This document shows, one piece after another, positions 1 through 10,467 of a stretch of 64,000 nt of DNA (positions are counted from its first letter, which is position 1; every line of letters begins with the position of its first letter). The notes under the pieces are model-generated. The model saw only the letters and a program-made list of their open reading frames with translations. It had not been told where the DNA came from and searched no databases. The position numbers were made by a program, and so were the translations under genes. The stretch comes from Pohlia nutans. Lineage: Eukaryota; Streptophyta; Bryopsida; Bryales; Mniaceae. The stretch is taken from the NCBI GenBank assembly GCA_022496805.1, contig CM040094.1, positions 4,797,501 to 4,861,500 of the forward strand, read 5' to 3'.

Positions 1-251
1 CAAATTTCATTATTAGATTGTCAATATCTTATTTGTAATCATATTACAAAAGAGTGTTAAATTTTAAGTTTGAAATTTAATACACAAATATTGGTGATAG
101 CAATCGCAAATCTAATCGTATGGATAGAATCTAAAATGCATAATGTACAACTTTTATTGATTCATCAACTTGAAAATATCCCTCTTAGTTGCATTTTATA
201 ATGCATCTTTGGAAAACTGCCAAATTTGAAAAGGGTGAGAACGTTTAGGGG
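1..251. mobile_element. Right part of a TTAA-flanked MITE (T1, CCCCTAAACG subfamily)
   Basis: The segment ends in GTTTAGGGG followed by TTAA at 252-255. Its interior (cataatgtacaacttttatt, a run ending in gcattttataatgcatc) recurs at 15780-16059 and 29340-29612, which end the same way. The left end lies outside the window. No coding capacity is seen. Confidence 0.75.
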
Positions 252-329
252 TTAAACCAGTGAGGAGCTTGCATTCCAGAGCTGTGTCTATAATAACCAT
301 GATGTGGATGTTTGGGACTGAGCATGCAG

Positions 330-995
330 TGCAAGAACAACCATTTGGCCTGTCAAGAGTGCTGCCGGAAACGCACTAATGGGCAGTGCCCGAAATGTCG
401 TCAACCCATCGGGCGCACGCGAAACAAAGCCATTGAGAAGATGATTGAGTCACTAAGAGTACCCTGCAAGCATGCATCCAATGGATGCAACAGATTGCTC
501 AGCACTATCAACAGAAAGCAACATGAGCTCTACGAGTGCGAGTTTTTGCTGCTGAATTGTCCATTCCCAGGATGCAGATTCACCAGCTGCTTCCGCCAAT
601 ACTCGTTCCATGTGGAGCGCAAGCACCACGACGCCAGGGTGATTCCACAGAACATGGACGAGGAGCTCGTCACGTTCGGAGGTTTTCATTTGGATGCGTG
701 TGATGAGTATGTGGTACTGAAAGCATGCCCTGAGTTGTTTTTGCTCCATCAGGAAGACACAAGCCTCGGCCACATGCTCTATGTCACTTCCTGTGGCAGA
801 GACAAGCGGTCCTCCATGGAGGTTGTCATTAATGACCATGCATACCTTGCACGAGCACCGAAAACATTTAAAGTGGACATCATGACATGCAATGGGTCGC
901 GCGTGTCCGTCTTGCGAGATTTCTTGCTCATTCCCAAGCAAACTGGTCCGGCGTGGCAGGATGCCCGATGCACCATTTTCATCCCCCAAGACTAG
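330..995 (+). CDS. SINA/SIAH-type E3 ubiquitin ligase, 3' exon only (partial)
   Basis: Family role: SINA proteins transfer ubiquitin to substrate proteins, using an N-terminal RING and a substrate-binding domain. Seen here: the second half of a RING (CKNNH, then CQECC and CPKCRQPIG), followed by a SIAH-type zinc finger with ligands CKHASNGC, HELYEC, CPFPGC and HVERKH, then a divergent substrate-binding domain. The first RING half (CPxC) is absent. A good acceptor (catgcag at 323-329) opens straight into the RING cysteine in frame, so this looks like the last exon of a gene whose first exon lies beyond the window start. The open frame from 312 is not needed. The stop at 993-995 lies in a 39-bp tandem duplication. 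The C-terminal domain is shorter and more divergent than usual, so a pseudogene is possible. Confidence 0.7.
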   Translation, partial: CKNNHLACQECCRKRTNGQCPKCRQPIGRTRNKAIEKMIESLRVPCKHASNGCNRLLSTINRKQHELYECEFLLLNCPFPGCRFTSCFRQYSFHVERKHHDARVIPQNMDEELVTFGGFHLDACDEYVVLKACPELFLLHQEDTSLGHMLYVTSCGRDKRSSMEVVINDHAYLARAPKTFKVDIMTCNGSRVSVLRDFLLIPKQTGPAWQDARCTIFIPQD

Positions 996-1038
996 CGGGA
1001 TGCAAGATGCACCATTTTCATCCCCCCAAGACTAGCGA
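960..1038 (+). repeat. 39/40-bp tandem duplication spanning the SINA stop codon
   Basis: Two head-to-tail units, 960-998 and 999-1038, differ by a few bases and one extra C. Each contains gatgcaccattttcat and caagactagcg. The reading frame of the SINA-like exon terminates inside the first unit. Confidence 0.9.
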
Positions 1039-2160
1039 GGTGAGTCTAGATCATAGCATTTTGAGCCCTTTTGAGTTCTACTATGTACAAAAATGTTCCA
1101 CATGAACTAAGACAGTTGGTTTGAATTTTTGAAACTTCATAAATGAATCTGACCTAAAGTCTCTGAATATTGAAGACCAGTTGTTTTACCTATCCAACAG
1201 TATTAGAATTTGGCAAATAAAGTAAAAACAGCTCCCATAGAAAGAACACGTGTGGGGACAATGTTCCACATGAACTAAGGTAGAACTTTGGTTTGAATTT
1301 TTGAAACTTGACAGATCATGGTTTTGAATTTTGAGAAACAATAATATCGTGAGCTGTTTCTTAATTCAGAAGTTTTCATCACTTGTTTTTGGATTAGTAC
1401 TCTTCTTCCTACACTTGGGCAATTGAACAATGCAAAATTGTTCATTGTACCTCACGCCATAGAATTGTAAGAAATTGACAGAATATTTCACAGTTGAACC
1501 ATGCGGAATTTTTTTTTTATCCCTAATTGTGGTTATTGAGGGCACTTTTGAAGATGAAAATTTGAAAAGCACGGTGTTTCTATGGTTATTGCGACTAGAT
1601 TAATAATTCAGACGGTTCATTGTTCATAAAGCAGACACCCAAACCGCCACTTTTATGGCCCCAATGGGGTATGACCAACTTTTCACTTTCAAAAGTCATG
1701 AATTACACTGTCAGTTTAAAAAATCACTTTTATATATGAATTTTATCTATCTATCAGCCAAAATAGTCCCAATTTGAAAACCTTAACCCTTGAAGGTCTG
1801 GAACAACCATAATATGGTTGCTGCTGATAGTTTTCCTGGTATTCAGGGCAGCCAGGGTTATGTTCATGTTAGCATATGCAAAAAAACCTGTATTCGCATC
1901 ATTATGAATCTGATGACATATTGTGCACGAGCCTCTTCCATGTGGGGAGCCTTCATATGGATTCAGGTATACGCTTCCGTATAATACCATAGCCAGGGTT
2001 AAACCAGCTCAACTGTCCACGTGGGGTGATGTCCATTTAGAGGAATATCACTTGAGGGTGCAGGACGCAGGTATTGTAAAGTAGATTATAATATTATTTT
2101 ATGTAACGTATTTTCTGGCTTCTGTCCACCATCAGTCCTGTTTTTTTAGACAGCAGTGGT
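1039..2160. other. Intergenic, no gene recognised
   Basis: AT-rich sequence with only short random open frames. A 24-base phrase beginning ttccacatgaacta occurs twice in diverged form near 1095 and 1265. Nothing supports a gene. Confidence 0.5.
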
Positions 2161-2163
2161 CTT

Positions 2164-2290
2164 TTCACCAGAACTTGAGGGTACTTTTCTTTCACTACCT
2201 TGTTCCTTCACCAGAACTTGAGGGTACTTTTCTTTCACTAGCTTGTTCCTTCCCCACATGTGGGTACTTTTATTTCACTATCTGTTCCTT
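2164..2290 (+). repeat. 43-bp minisatellite, two full copies plus a degenerate third
   Basis: Units 2164-2206 and 2207-2249 are almost identical (ccagaacttgagggtac, then tttctttcacta). A third, diverged unit with cacatgtgggtactttta follows. Confidence 0.9.
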
Positions 2291-2520
2291 CAAATATAGG
2301 TACACAATTTGCAGGACACAGGCGGACTTGGAGTTGCCTTTTGGTTCAAAAAAGATATAGGTACACAAGTGATGTCACAATGTACCAGGCATGTTCTCAT
2401 CAGAAATTCAGAATGGTGCAGAATTTGATGCTACGTGCACATGCATGGAGGTTTACTTATCATGATTGATGGTACATACAGTAAATTGACACTTCTGGTT
2501 TACAGCTATCAAGTTAAAGC

Positions 2521-2757
2521 CTGGGGTGCCCTCTACATTATGTTTGAGATTCATGACCCCTTCTAAAAACCCCTTTGTATACAAGAGGTCGTATGTCTAA
2601 ATACCTTTGTATATGGTCCTCATTCTCTTGAATATACGTGAATATTTTCAATTCTAAATGTGTTTATTGTATGTATGTACATAATACGGCAGTGTTCATA
2701 TTAATACCCCTTCTGTGCACTCACATATATTTGTATATATTTAGTACATTGCAACCT
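2521..2757. mobile_element. MITE of the GGGTGCACT family (copy M1)
   Basis: It shares the landmarks ctacattatgtttgaga, then ttcatgaccccttctaaaa, then ttaatacccc and gtgcactcac with copies at 20303-20577 (inverted), 31217-32587 and 40834-41103. Its ends are degenerate compared with the others. Confidence 0.7.
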
Positions 2758-2913
2758 CTGAGGTTATGGCTAGTGTGAAATAGAGTCCACCTACAAGTTG
2801 CCATTGCTTTTATAGTTATCCTATGGAGAGTGTCAAATATAACATTTTTCAGAAACTGCATCAAACATTCATTAGAAGCTGCATCAACATTCTTCAAAAG
2901 CTACATCCACATT

Positions 2914-3019
2914 CACTAGTAGAAAAGGTGGCATTGCCAAACGAGATGCCCAGACAAGTAGTACCCAATTCTACATGTAGAGTGATTTTCCCTAAGGAGC
3001 GCTGCCTTTTCTACTAGTG
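2914..3019. mobile_element. CACTA-type MITE (106 bp)
   Basis: Terminal inverted repeats CACTAGTAGAAAAGG are identical over 15 bp at the two ends, and the element is flanked by a 3-bp duplication ATT (2911-2913 and 3020-3022). The CACTA start and 3-bp target duplication are diagnostic of the CACTA (En/Spm) superfamily. It is too short to encode a transposase. Confidence 0.85.
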
Positions 3020-4700
3020 ATTCTTCATAAATTGTATCAACATCTTTGGAAAAGAATCCAAATTCTTTTTTAGCACAATCTTGAACTTATCGCAAGTGGG
3101 AATTACCACAAGCTAGAAGATGATAGGTACATGCCACTCACAAAGCACTATGCATGCTTTTTATAGTGAATGTTATTCCGAGTGTTATACTTTATGCGGA
3201 TAGGGGAGTTGTACTACTTGCGCCACTTCTTTTGTCCCTCCATTGACAATGGTTTATGACCTTCCTGCTTCCTTCCTCACCCTCCCCACTCTAAAAAATA
3301 AAAAGTTGCATGCACTACATGGATGGAAATCACATGATGCACTACAAATCATATGATGAATGAAAAGGCAGAGTGGCTAAACGCTATTGAATGTTATGTA
3401 GTTTGGTTTCAATATCTCGATCAATATAGGCCTTCTGCACCATGCTTTAACATTAATTTTCATTCTTTGGTACCCAAATACAACTGTTCCACTAGTGTAA
3501 TTTCGAAAAAACAAAGCAATCTCCACCAAAAAGTATAGAGTACTCCAACTCTAAAAAAGAACTGAGTTTTATTTCTCAACACTTGTATTAAACAAGTACT
3601 AAGTACACTTGAACCGGGACTTGAACAATGAAACAAACGTACAGCGTGAACTTTTCAGTTGTGATGCTCAATGGGGGAAACATACCCATCCCCTTCTAAA
3701 TTCACACTACGTTTTTTTTTCATGTAATATACATTTAATTTTGGCACTTTATAGGTAAAATATGACTAATTTCTTCAAACATACAAAATTTCAATATGTG
3801 CACTTTTGTGTAGCACATGCAATTGTAACGAAACAAGTGTTTATGATATTTACGTAGTATACTAACTTAAAAATGATTCACTCTTGCACATAAAATCTTT
3901 TTTTTTAAATTATGTATTTATTTTTTATTTATACAAATGTGCTAACACAAATTTGAGTTGAAAACGCTTTGTGCAGAGGATATATCGTGCCAATAGGTGC
4001 TGAATTGGGGGTGGGACTGAACCAAGGTTCCTCTACCGTAGAGTTCCTTATTGCATCATGAATATAGTTTCATGAGAGCCATTCCACAACACCAGGATAC
4101 TTGTAGATAAAAAGTGCACTTTACTTTCTAAAACATCATCATTCAAAGCTGGTAAAGTGAGGTAGTAGCACAGAAAACTTCAATGTTAGACACACTGTAT
4201 CAAAGCTGCCAAAAGAGATCTATATAAATATAAATATATTTATAAAATAATTAAAACCAATATTGGTATCAGATACAAAAATGTCATGAGTAGGAGTTAA
4301 TGTCAGGAACAAGGAATTGTAGGGCCAGCTTCTCACAAGTAGAAAGAAGCGACCACACAAGGGCTAACTAACAACAGAGATCGATGATGAACCTCTACAC
4401 TCAGTCGCCTTATTACTCTTCACAGTCACAGTCTTGACCATACCATGGCCAAGCATATAAATAATAAATATCTGTACAATTCAATGTCTCACAGTACGAA
4501 AATTGTTCAAGGGCCCTTACTCTCACCCTCAGATATGTATGTATGGATGTATGTACTCAGAAAAGATGGAACCCGAGCATCAATCCTCCTCGTTCTTCTA
4601 GAAAAGCTCTTGCAGTAGAGTTTGTTTAGAAGAAGAGGAGGAGAAGAAGAACTCTAGTCCTAAGACCATTGTGAATGAAGGGTCTATGAATGGAAGGTAT
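3020..4700. other. Intergenic, no gene recognised
   Basis: AT-rich spacer between the CACTA MITE and the 3' side of the asparaginase gene. Only short chance open frames were seen. Part of 4500-4990 may be 3' UTR of the minus-strand asparaginase gene. Confidence 0.45.
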
Positions 4701-4707
4701 GTTGCGA

Positions 4708-4768
4708 TAGTTCTATGTCACAAGACATGACATACATAGTTCTATGTCACAAGACATGACATACATAG
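4708..4768 (+). repeat. 29-bp tandem duplication
   Basis: Two consecutive identical copies of a unit containing tctatgtcacaagacatgac lie just downstream of the asparaginase gene. Confidence 0.9.
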
Positions 4769-4992
4769 CGACCACAAGAAAAGGATGTAATGTATGTGAC
4801 AGAATAGAAGAAGAAGAAAGGGCCAGGGCGAATGAAGAGTTTGTTGAGGATGATTCTACTAAGTCGCATGGACTTATATAGCAATTGTTGTTGTAGCGGA
4901 GGTTGTTGTAGCGGAGGTTGTTGAAGCAACGTTGTTTTTCCAAGCATGCATGCAAAAGGTCTGTACACTCGAGTCGGCTATGGCGTGTTCGT

Positions 4993-7586
4993 TCACCAGA
5001 TGCCGATCATGCGCTCGCCGCCTTCCTGTGCACTGGCACGGAACATGCTCGGGGTGTTGAACGCCATAGCCACTTCGCCCGAAGCGGAGACGGCCACCAA
5101 GCCTCCCATATTCTCCGGCAGCTTCTCGTGGACCACTTTGTACACCGCCTTGCCAAGCGGGAGCTCCTTGTATTCCATGATCGCGGCCACTTCTTTCGCC
5201 ACCGTGTGTTTGATGAACTCTTCGCCTCGGCCCGTGCCGGACACGCCGCACAGATGGTTTGCGTACGTTCCTGCTCCTACTATTGGCGTATCCCCTGCAC
5301 ACGTAACGTCGAGATTGATTAGATAAGAAATCTCTAATGCAGACACATGTCTTGTAGGAAAGGGAGCTTACGTCGCGGTTCTTGAAAGATTGATTAGCGG
5401 TTCTTGAAAGATCGATTAGTTAAGAAGATTTGAGATGCAGGCCGCGCAGATTTTAGATAGGAGATTAAGGAGCTTACCAATGCGTTACTCTGTACAAGAC
5501 GTCGCGGTTCATGACAGATCGGTTAGCTAAGAAAGATTTGAAAGAAAATCTTGATGCGGAGCGCACAGGTTTTAGATTAGGGAGGGAGCTTCATAAATGC
5601 GTCCTCGTGTATAAGACTTCCCGGTTCATGATAAAGATTTGAAAGAAATTTCTGATAAATACGCGTACAGATTTTTAGATAGGATATTCAAGAGGGAGCT
5701 TACCAATGTAAAAGACTTCACGGTTCATGAAAGATCGATTAGCTAAGAAGTTTCTGGTGCGGAGCGCGCAATTTCTAGGTATGAGATTAATTAAGAAGCT
5801 TACCTGTGTAAAGGACGTCGCAGTTCATGAAAGAGCGATTAGCTAATAAGAGGACTTGAGAGAAATTTCGCGCGCAATTTTCAGGTGAAGGAGCTTACCA
5901 ATGCGTCCGGACATTTTGTTGACAAGCCCGCCGGTGGAAGTTGCCGCCGCGCAGTTGCCTGAGAAATCCACTGCTGTACAACCTACGGTTTCAAACTCGG
6001 CCTTGAACACCTGATGATGAGCTCCGTGCTTCATAGTATGTACATGCTTGTTGTCCGAATGGCCGTTCGTCATGGCGTATCCGTTCATGTGATCGGCGTG
6101 GACGGCCGGGTGGATGGCACAGTTGCCATTGCTGTAGGTGTACTCATCGTCGTCGCCGCCATGGATTTCCTCGGGAGCGTACTCGGAAAAGTCCAACTAA
6201 TGAAGCAGAAACAGAAAACTATATCAGCATCGAAACGGCATAACATTCAGCCTCTGCCTTGCCCGTGAGGAGAATGTCAAGCATATTCCTCATCATCATC
6301 ATGATTGCAAGAAGACGCCAGCTTGTGAATGGATGGAAAGACAGACCACACACTTGCTACTGAATGTTATGGATTGTCAAACAATTAGTTATGCAATTGC
6401 GGAACTAGCAAAGAGGTTCTCACCTCTACAGAATTCGATTTCTTTGCATGCTCCAGCTTCTCTCGATTCTCGTCGGTAATGAAGGTACTTGTATCCACTG
6501 TCTCGACTCCCTGTGAAAACAATAACCGACGCTATTAGAATGATATCCAGTTCAGGGATAGGATAGCATTGGGAAAAATAGAAAGCAATTTTTGGTGACT
6601 TGCAATTACTTTTTACAACTAATACATAGCTTTCTATAGAATTTTTGGCTATACATAGCAATGATAAGGGAAGATTATGGCGATATACTCTAATTTTTTA
6701 TCCTGTTTTTCTTACAGCAACATAGCAAGCCTAATTTTCAAATAGCAAGTTGGGCGATATATAGCCACAAAAAAATCACTGGTGTGACCATGAGGTTCCC
6801 CTTTCAAGAGCAATGTGAGAAGAGCCTGGGTACTGACTGACCTGGTCTCTTGCAAACTCTTCCGCTCCCTGGAAGGCAATGTAAACGTGAGGAGAATTGT
6901 CCATCACCAAGCGAGCCAGTGACACAGGGTGCACTACGGTGGAAAGACCGGAAACAGCACCGCAATCTTTCGTTCTACCGTCCATGATACTCGCCTCCAT
7001 CTCCACGGTCCCCTTGTGTGTCAGTACAGATCCTTTCCCGGCGTTGAACAGGGTATTATCCTCCAATGCCCTCACCTACAGTAATAAGACACATTGCTCG
7101 AATCAGCGTCAGAAAATCTTTATACTCAGAAAATAGCAGCCCTGTTGTAAACTTTCCACTTACTGTTAACAAAATCAGAGCTCTGACGACAGGAACGCCT
7201 AACGCTTGCAGCAATTTCGTGTGCAGTTACACGGTATCAGCACCAAAACTTGGAAGGGATTAGCGATTCTGGATGCGAAAAGCAGGGATCTAGAGAAGGG
7301 TCCTGACAGATATTTTCCATTACTGTAGCTCTGCAAGAAATTTTCAATGCAGAACGGAAAAAAAAGGAAGAAAAAAAAAAAAAAAAAAAAAAAGTGCAGA
7401 AGGGAAGGCGTTACTCACGACGAGCTCCACTGCTTCAACAGCAGAGCAGTGCCTCTCAAGCGCAGCAATGCCGATGTCCAGGATTTCATTCAGAGCGGCT
7501 TCGGTGCGCTTCTGCAAGTCTTTCGGCATCTTGTCCTTACCAATCATTCCTGCGCCGCCATGGAGTGCAATCGCCCAGGCACCCAT
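4993..7586 (-). CDS. Isoaspartyl peptidase / L-asparaginase, Thr-type (plant ASPGB-like), 5 exons
   Basis: This Ntn-hydrolase releases aspartate from L-asparagine or from beta-aspartyl peptides, in the cytosol. Exons (minus strand): 7586-7419, 7075-6842, 6510-6424, 6196-5899 and 5294-4993. All introns are GT-AG and all phases fit, giving 362 residues. Start: [13 protein letters not shown] matches the family N-terminus; the frame upstream of it has no better ATG. Motifs: VELVVRALE, then FNAGKGSV near residue 65, then MDG and CGAVSGL. The autoprocessing site is ETVGC, where Thr becomes the nucleophile, followed by AAATSTGG and GRIGD, then GAGTYAN. Glu before the catalytic Thr resembles the plant B-type (ASPGB1) rather than the A-type, which has Gly there (from memory). 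Oddity: the linker before the Thr is long and rich in His, Asn and Gly, making the protein longer than the usual 315-330 residues. Intron 4 is unusual (5295-5898). Confidence 0.93.
5295..5898 (-). repeat. Intron 4 of the asparaginase gene, built of tandem repeats that copy the splice donor
   Basis: On the minus strand the real donor reads ACGCATTG|GTAAGCTCC (around 5890-5906). A 17-bp identical copy sits at 5469-5485. Degenerate copies are at 5585-5602, 5695-5709, 5795-5810 and 5363-5370. The repeat units are about 90-115 bp and also share gattagctaagaa, tcatgaaagatc and gcggagcgcgca blocks. Almost the whole intron is this array. Confidence 0.85.
7375..7393 (+). repeat. Poly-A tract in intron 1 of the asparaginase gene
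   Basis: A homopurine A run lies just inside intron 1 (poly-T on the transcribed strand), about 25 bp downstream of the exon 1 donor. Confidence 0.9.
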
Positions 7587-8377
7587 ACTGACTGCTGCTA
7601 GCTTAACTTTCGATGATAACAAAAAAGCAAAGCGCTACGGACACGATAACACTACGCTCGCAGCTGCAAACAACAGCTTGAGCGTCAACAACAAAATTCA
7701 CCAGTAGCTTTGGTAAGCGCCCCAAAACCACCCTCTCTCTGACTTTTGCTGATTCCTAAAACTCTCACAATTCTCGTTCCAGGAGCACAGTCACGTTTCT
7801 CTTAGTCTCAAATCTTTTTTCAGCCAGATCTCAAACCTTCAATTCTCAGGTTCCACGCCCCGGCCTCTGAAAAACAAAAGCTGCAGCAGCTGGGTTGAGT
7901 ACGTAGTTCCACCGAAGCTGGCAAGACTCACAGTGAGAGTATAAAGGGGTCCCAAAAGGCGCAGCAAAGGAATATGGGAGATTCGGTCTCCACCTCTAAG
8001 GAGACGGCGTTGCGAATGAAAACACGAAGAAGCTTGGTTGGAGATCGACTGGAGGCCTGGCTGGCTGGCTGGCTCAGGGAGAGAGCATCAATGATTCAAT
8101 GAGGTGGTGATGAAATGAGGCGATGGCTGAGGGGGATTAAATACACAGGCAGCAGCCGGAGCTCGGTGGGTGAGTGGGGGAGAAAGGTTCAGTCTACTCG
8201 GTTTGTTGTTTTTCGGGCGAGAAAGGTTGCCATGGTTGTTTGTGGGAGCGTGAGACTGGGTAACTTTGGAAGCTCTTTTTGCTTTGTTGTGAGTGATGGC
8301 CAGCTCAGCTTGCGCAAGGGGTGTGTCAGCCGTCACGATCACAACTGTCTGTGGCTTGGTGCCGTTCGTTCACGAGT
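7587..8377. other. Upstream region of the asparaginase gene
   Basis: This is the likely promoter and 5' UTR side of the minus-strand gene. It is less AT-rich than the surrounding repeats and unrelated to them. I see no convincing TATA box on the minus strand. No separate gene is supported. Confidence 0.4.
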
Positions 8378-8411
8378 GATTTGAAGGTCCGATGGTCTTT
8401 TTACTACTCCG
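8378..8411 (+). repeat. 34-bp direct repeat, left copy, flanking the foldback cluster
   Basis: The sequence gatttgaagg...ctactccg recurs at 11524-11557 with two mismatches in 34 positions. The two copies bracket foldback elements A, B and C. Confidence 0.85.
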
Positions 8412-8494
8412 TCCGCCTGCCGTAGATGGCTCCCCTTGGGAACTGAAGCGATGATTTTCATCCGTTCGATTACCACTGGTGTAACTGTCCTGTA

Positions 8495-9515
8495 CAGTAC
8501 GGGGACAAAAAGTTTGTCGTTTTTGGTTTCGCAGTGGGAAAAAATTCAAGTGTGCCCACTTTGAAAGCCTCTAGAGAGATCAAAAATTGGTATTTTACCT
8601 TGAAAATTTTCCCATGAACCTGAAATCAAGTTGTTAGTATCCCTACCAAATTTCAAAGCCAAATAATTCACCCAAAAAAAGTTATTCAAAATCTACCAAC
8701 ATTGGTAGTTATTCACTGCTGCCAACTTTGCCAGCCTCCCAAAGATTGAATTTTTTTTTTTTTGCCATGAAATTCTCGGGAAAAAAACCTCTTTATGTTA
8801 ACAACATATGACAAAAATTTCAAGACCAAAAGATTAATGCCAAAAAAGATATTAACAATCTACCAACATGTGTAGTTGTGGGATACAATGGGGAAACCAT
8901 TTCATTCCTACCAACTTTGAATACTGCCAACTTTGAAAGCCTCCCGAGAGCTCAAAAATTGGTATTTTACCACGAAAGTCCTACCAAAGAAATATCTTTA
9001 AGTGAATTAAATGTATGCCAAATTTCAAGGCCAAAAGATTCACCAAAAAAAAGTTATTCATAATCTACCAACATAGTAGTCAAAGTTGGTAGCAATGAAA
9101 TGGTTTCCCCCATTGTTTCCCACAACTACACATGTTGATAGATTGGGAATATCTTTTTTTTCACTAATCTTTTAGACTTGAGATTTTTACCATATATTAC
9201 TAACATTAATTGGTTTCTACCAAAAAGAAATCAAAGTAAGAATTTTTTTTTCAATTCTCGGGAGGCTGTCGAAGTTGGTCGGAGTGAAACTTTTTCCACA
9301 GCTACCTATATTGGTAGATTTTGAATAACTTTCTTTGGGTGAATTATTTGGCTTTGACATTTGGTAGGCATACTAACAACTTGATTTCAGGTTCATGGTA
9401 AAAATTTCAAGGTAAAATACCAATTTTTGATCTCTCTAGAGGCTTTCAAAGTGGGCAGACTTGAATTTTTCCCCACTGCGAAACCAAAAACGCCAAACTT
9501 TTTGTCCCCCTACTG
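8495..9515. mobile_element. Modular foldback element A (1.02 kb, TA-flanked)
   Basis: Its ends are near-perfect inverted repeats of about 40 bp starting CAGTACGGGGAC at the left and, in reverse complement, CAGTAGGGGGAC at the right. TA lies on each side (8493-8494, 9516-9517). Inside are five related modules of about 175 bp, each opening near GCCAACTTTG and closing near ATCTACCAACATG: two forward, one central, two inverted. The TA target and CAGT end suggest a Tc1/mariner or pogo type element. There is no transposase, and the short open frames are by-products of the repeats. Confidence 0.85.
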
Positions 9516-9522
9516 TAGTGTA

Positions 9523-10465
9523 CAATAGGGTGACATTCAAATTGGCCGTTTAGTAGTTCCAGGGATAGTGTCCTACACTGCTGCCAACTTTGACACCCTC
9601 TCCAAAGCTGAGAAATTGTTATTTTACCATGAAAATTTAAGGACAGCATCATCTTTATGTTGAAAACATGCATACCAAATTTCAAGTCCAGGAGACTTAT
9701 ACAGAAAAACTTATGCAAGATCTACCAACATGGAATAGCAGCTAGTGTCACAGCTGCCAACTTTGACACCCTCCCAAGAATTGAGGAAAGTTTTTTTGCC
9801 CATGAAATTTTTGGAGCAAAAACATTTTTATGTTGTTTGCATGTGTGGAAAATTTCAAGTCCAAAAGACCCATACAAAAAATAATATTCCAAATCTACCA
9901 ACATGTGTAGTTTTGAGAAACAAAGGGGAAAACCATTTTACTACTTCCAACTTTGACGCCCTCATTAGGATTGAGTTTTTGTTGATCTCTACGCTGGTAA
10001 CATGTGGAATAAATTTCAAAGCCAAAAGACATACATAAAAAAAGTTATTCCATATCTATCAACATGTTTCTCAAAACTACACATGTTGGTAGATTTGGAA
10101 TATTATTTTTTGTATGGGTCTTTTGGACTTGAAATTTTCCACACATGCAAACAACATAAAAATGTTTTTTCTCCAAAAATTTCATGGGCAAAAAAAACTT
10201 TCCTCAATTCTTGGGAGGGTGTCAAAGTTGGCAGCTGTGACACTAGCTGCTATCCCATGTTGGTAGATCTTGCATAAGTTTTTTTGTATGAGTCTCTTGG
10301 ACTTGAAATTCGGTATGCATGTTTTCAACATAAAGATGATGCTGTCCCCAAATTTTCATGGTAAAATAACAATTTCTCAGCTTTGGAGAGGGTGTCAAAG
10401 TTGGCAGCAGTGTAGGACACTATCCCTGGAACTACTAAACGGCCAATTTGAATGTCACCCTATTG
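9523..10465. mobile_element. Modular foldback element B (0.94 kb, TA-flanked)
   Basis: Inverted ends CAATAGGGTGACATTC run on as near-identical arms for several hundred bases, with TA at 9521-9522 and 10466-10467. It has the same five-module architecture as A, C and D but different ends (CAATAGGG rather than CAGTGGGG). Its right-hand TA is also the left-hand TA of element C. Confidence 0.85.
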
Positions 10466-10467
10466 TA

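Noticed and set aside
4874..5346. Several plus- and minus-strand frames overlapping the last asparaginase exon
   Set aside because: Shadows of the real exon (5294-4993, minus) in other frames.
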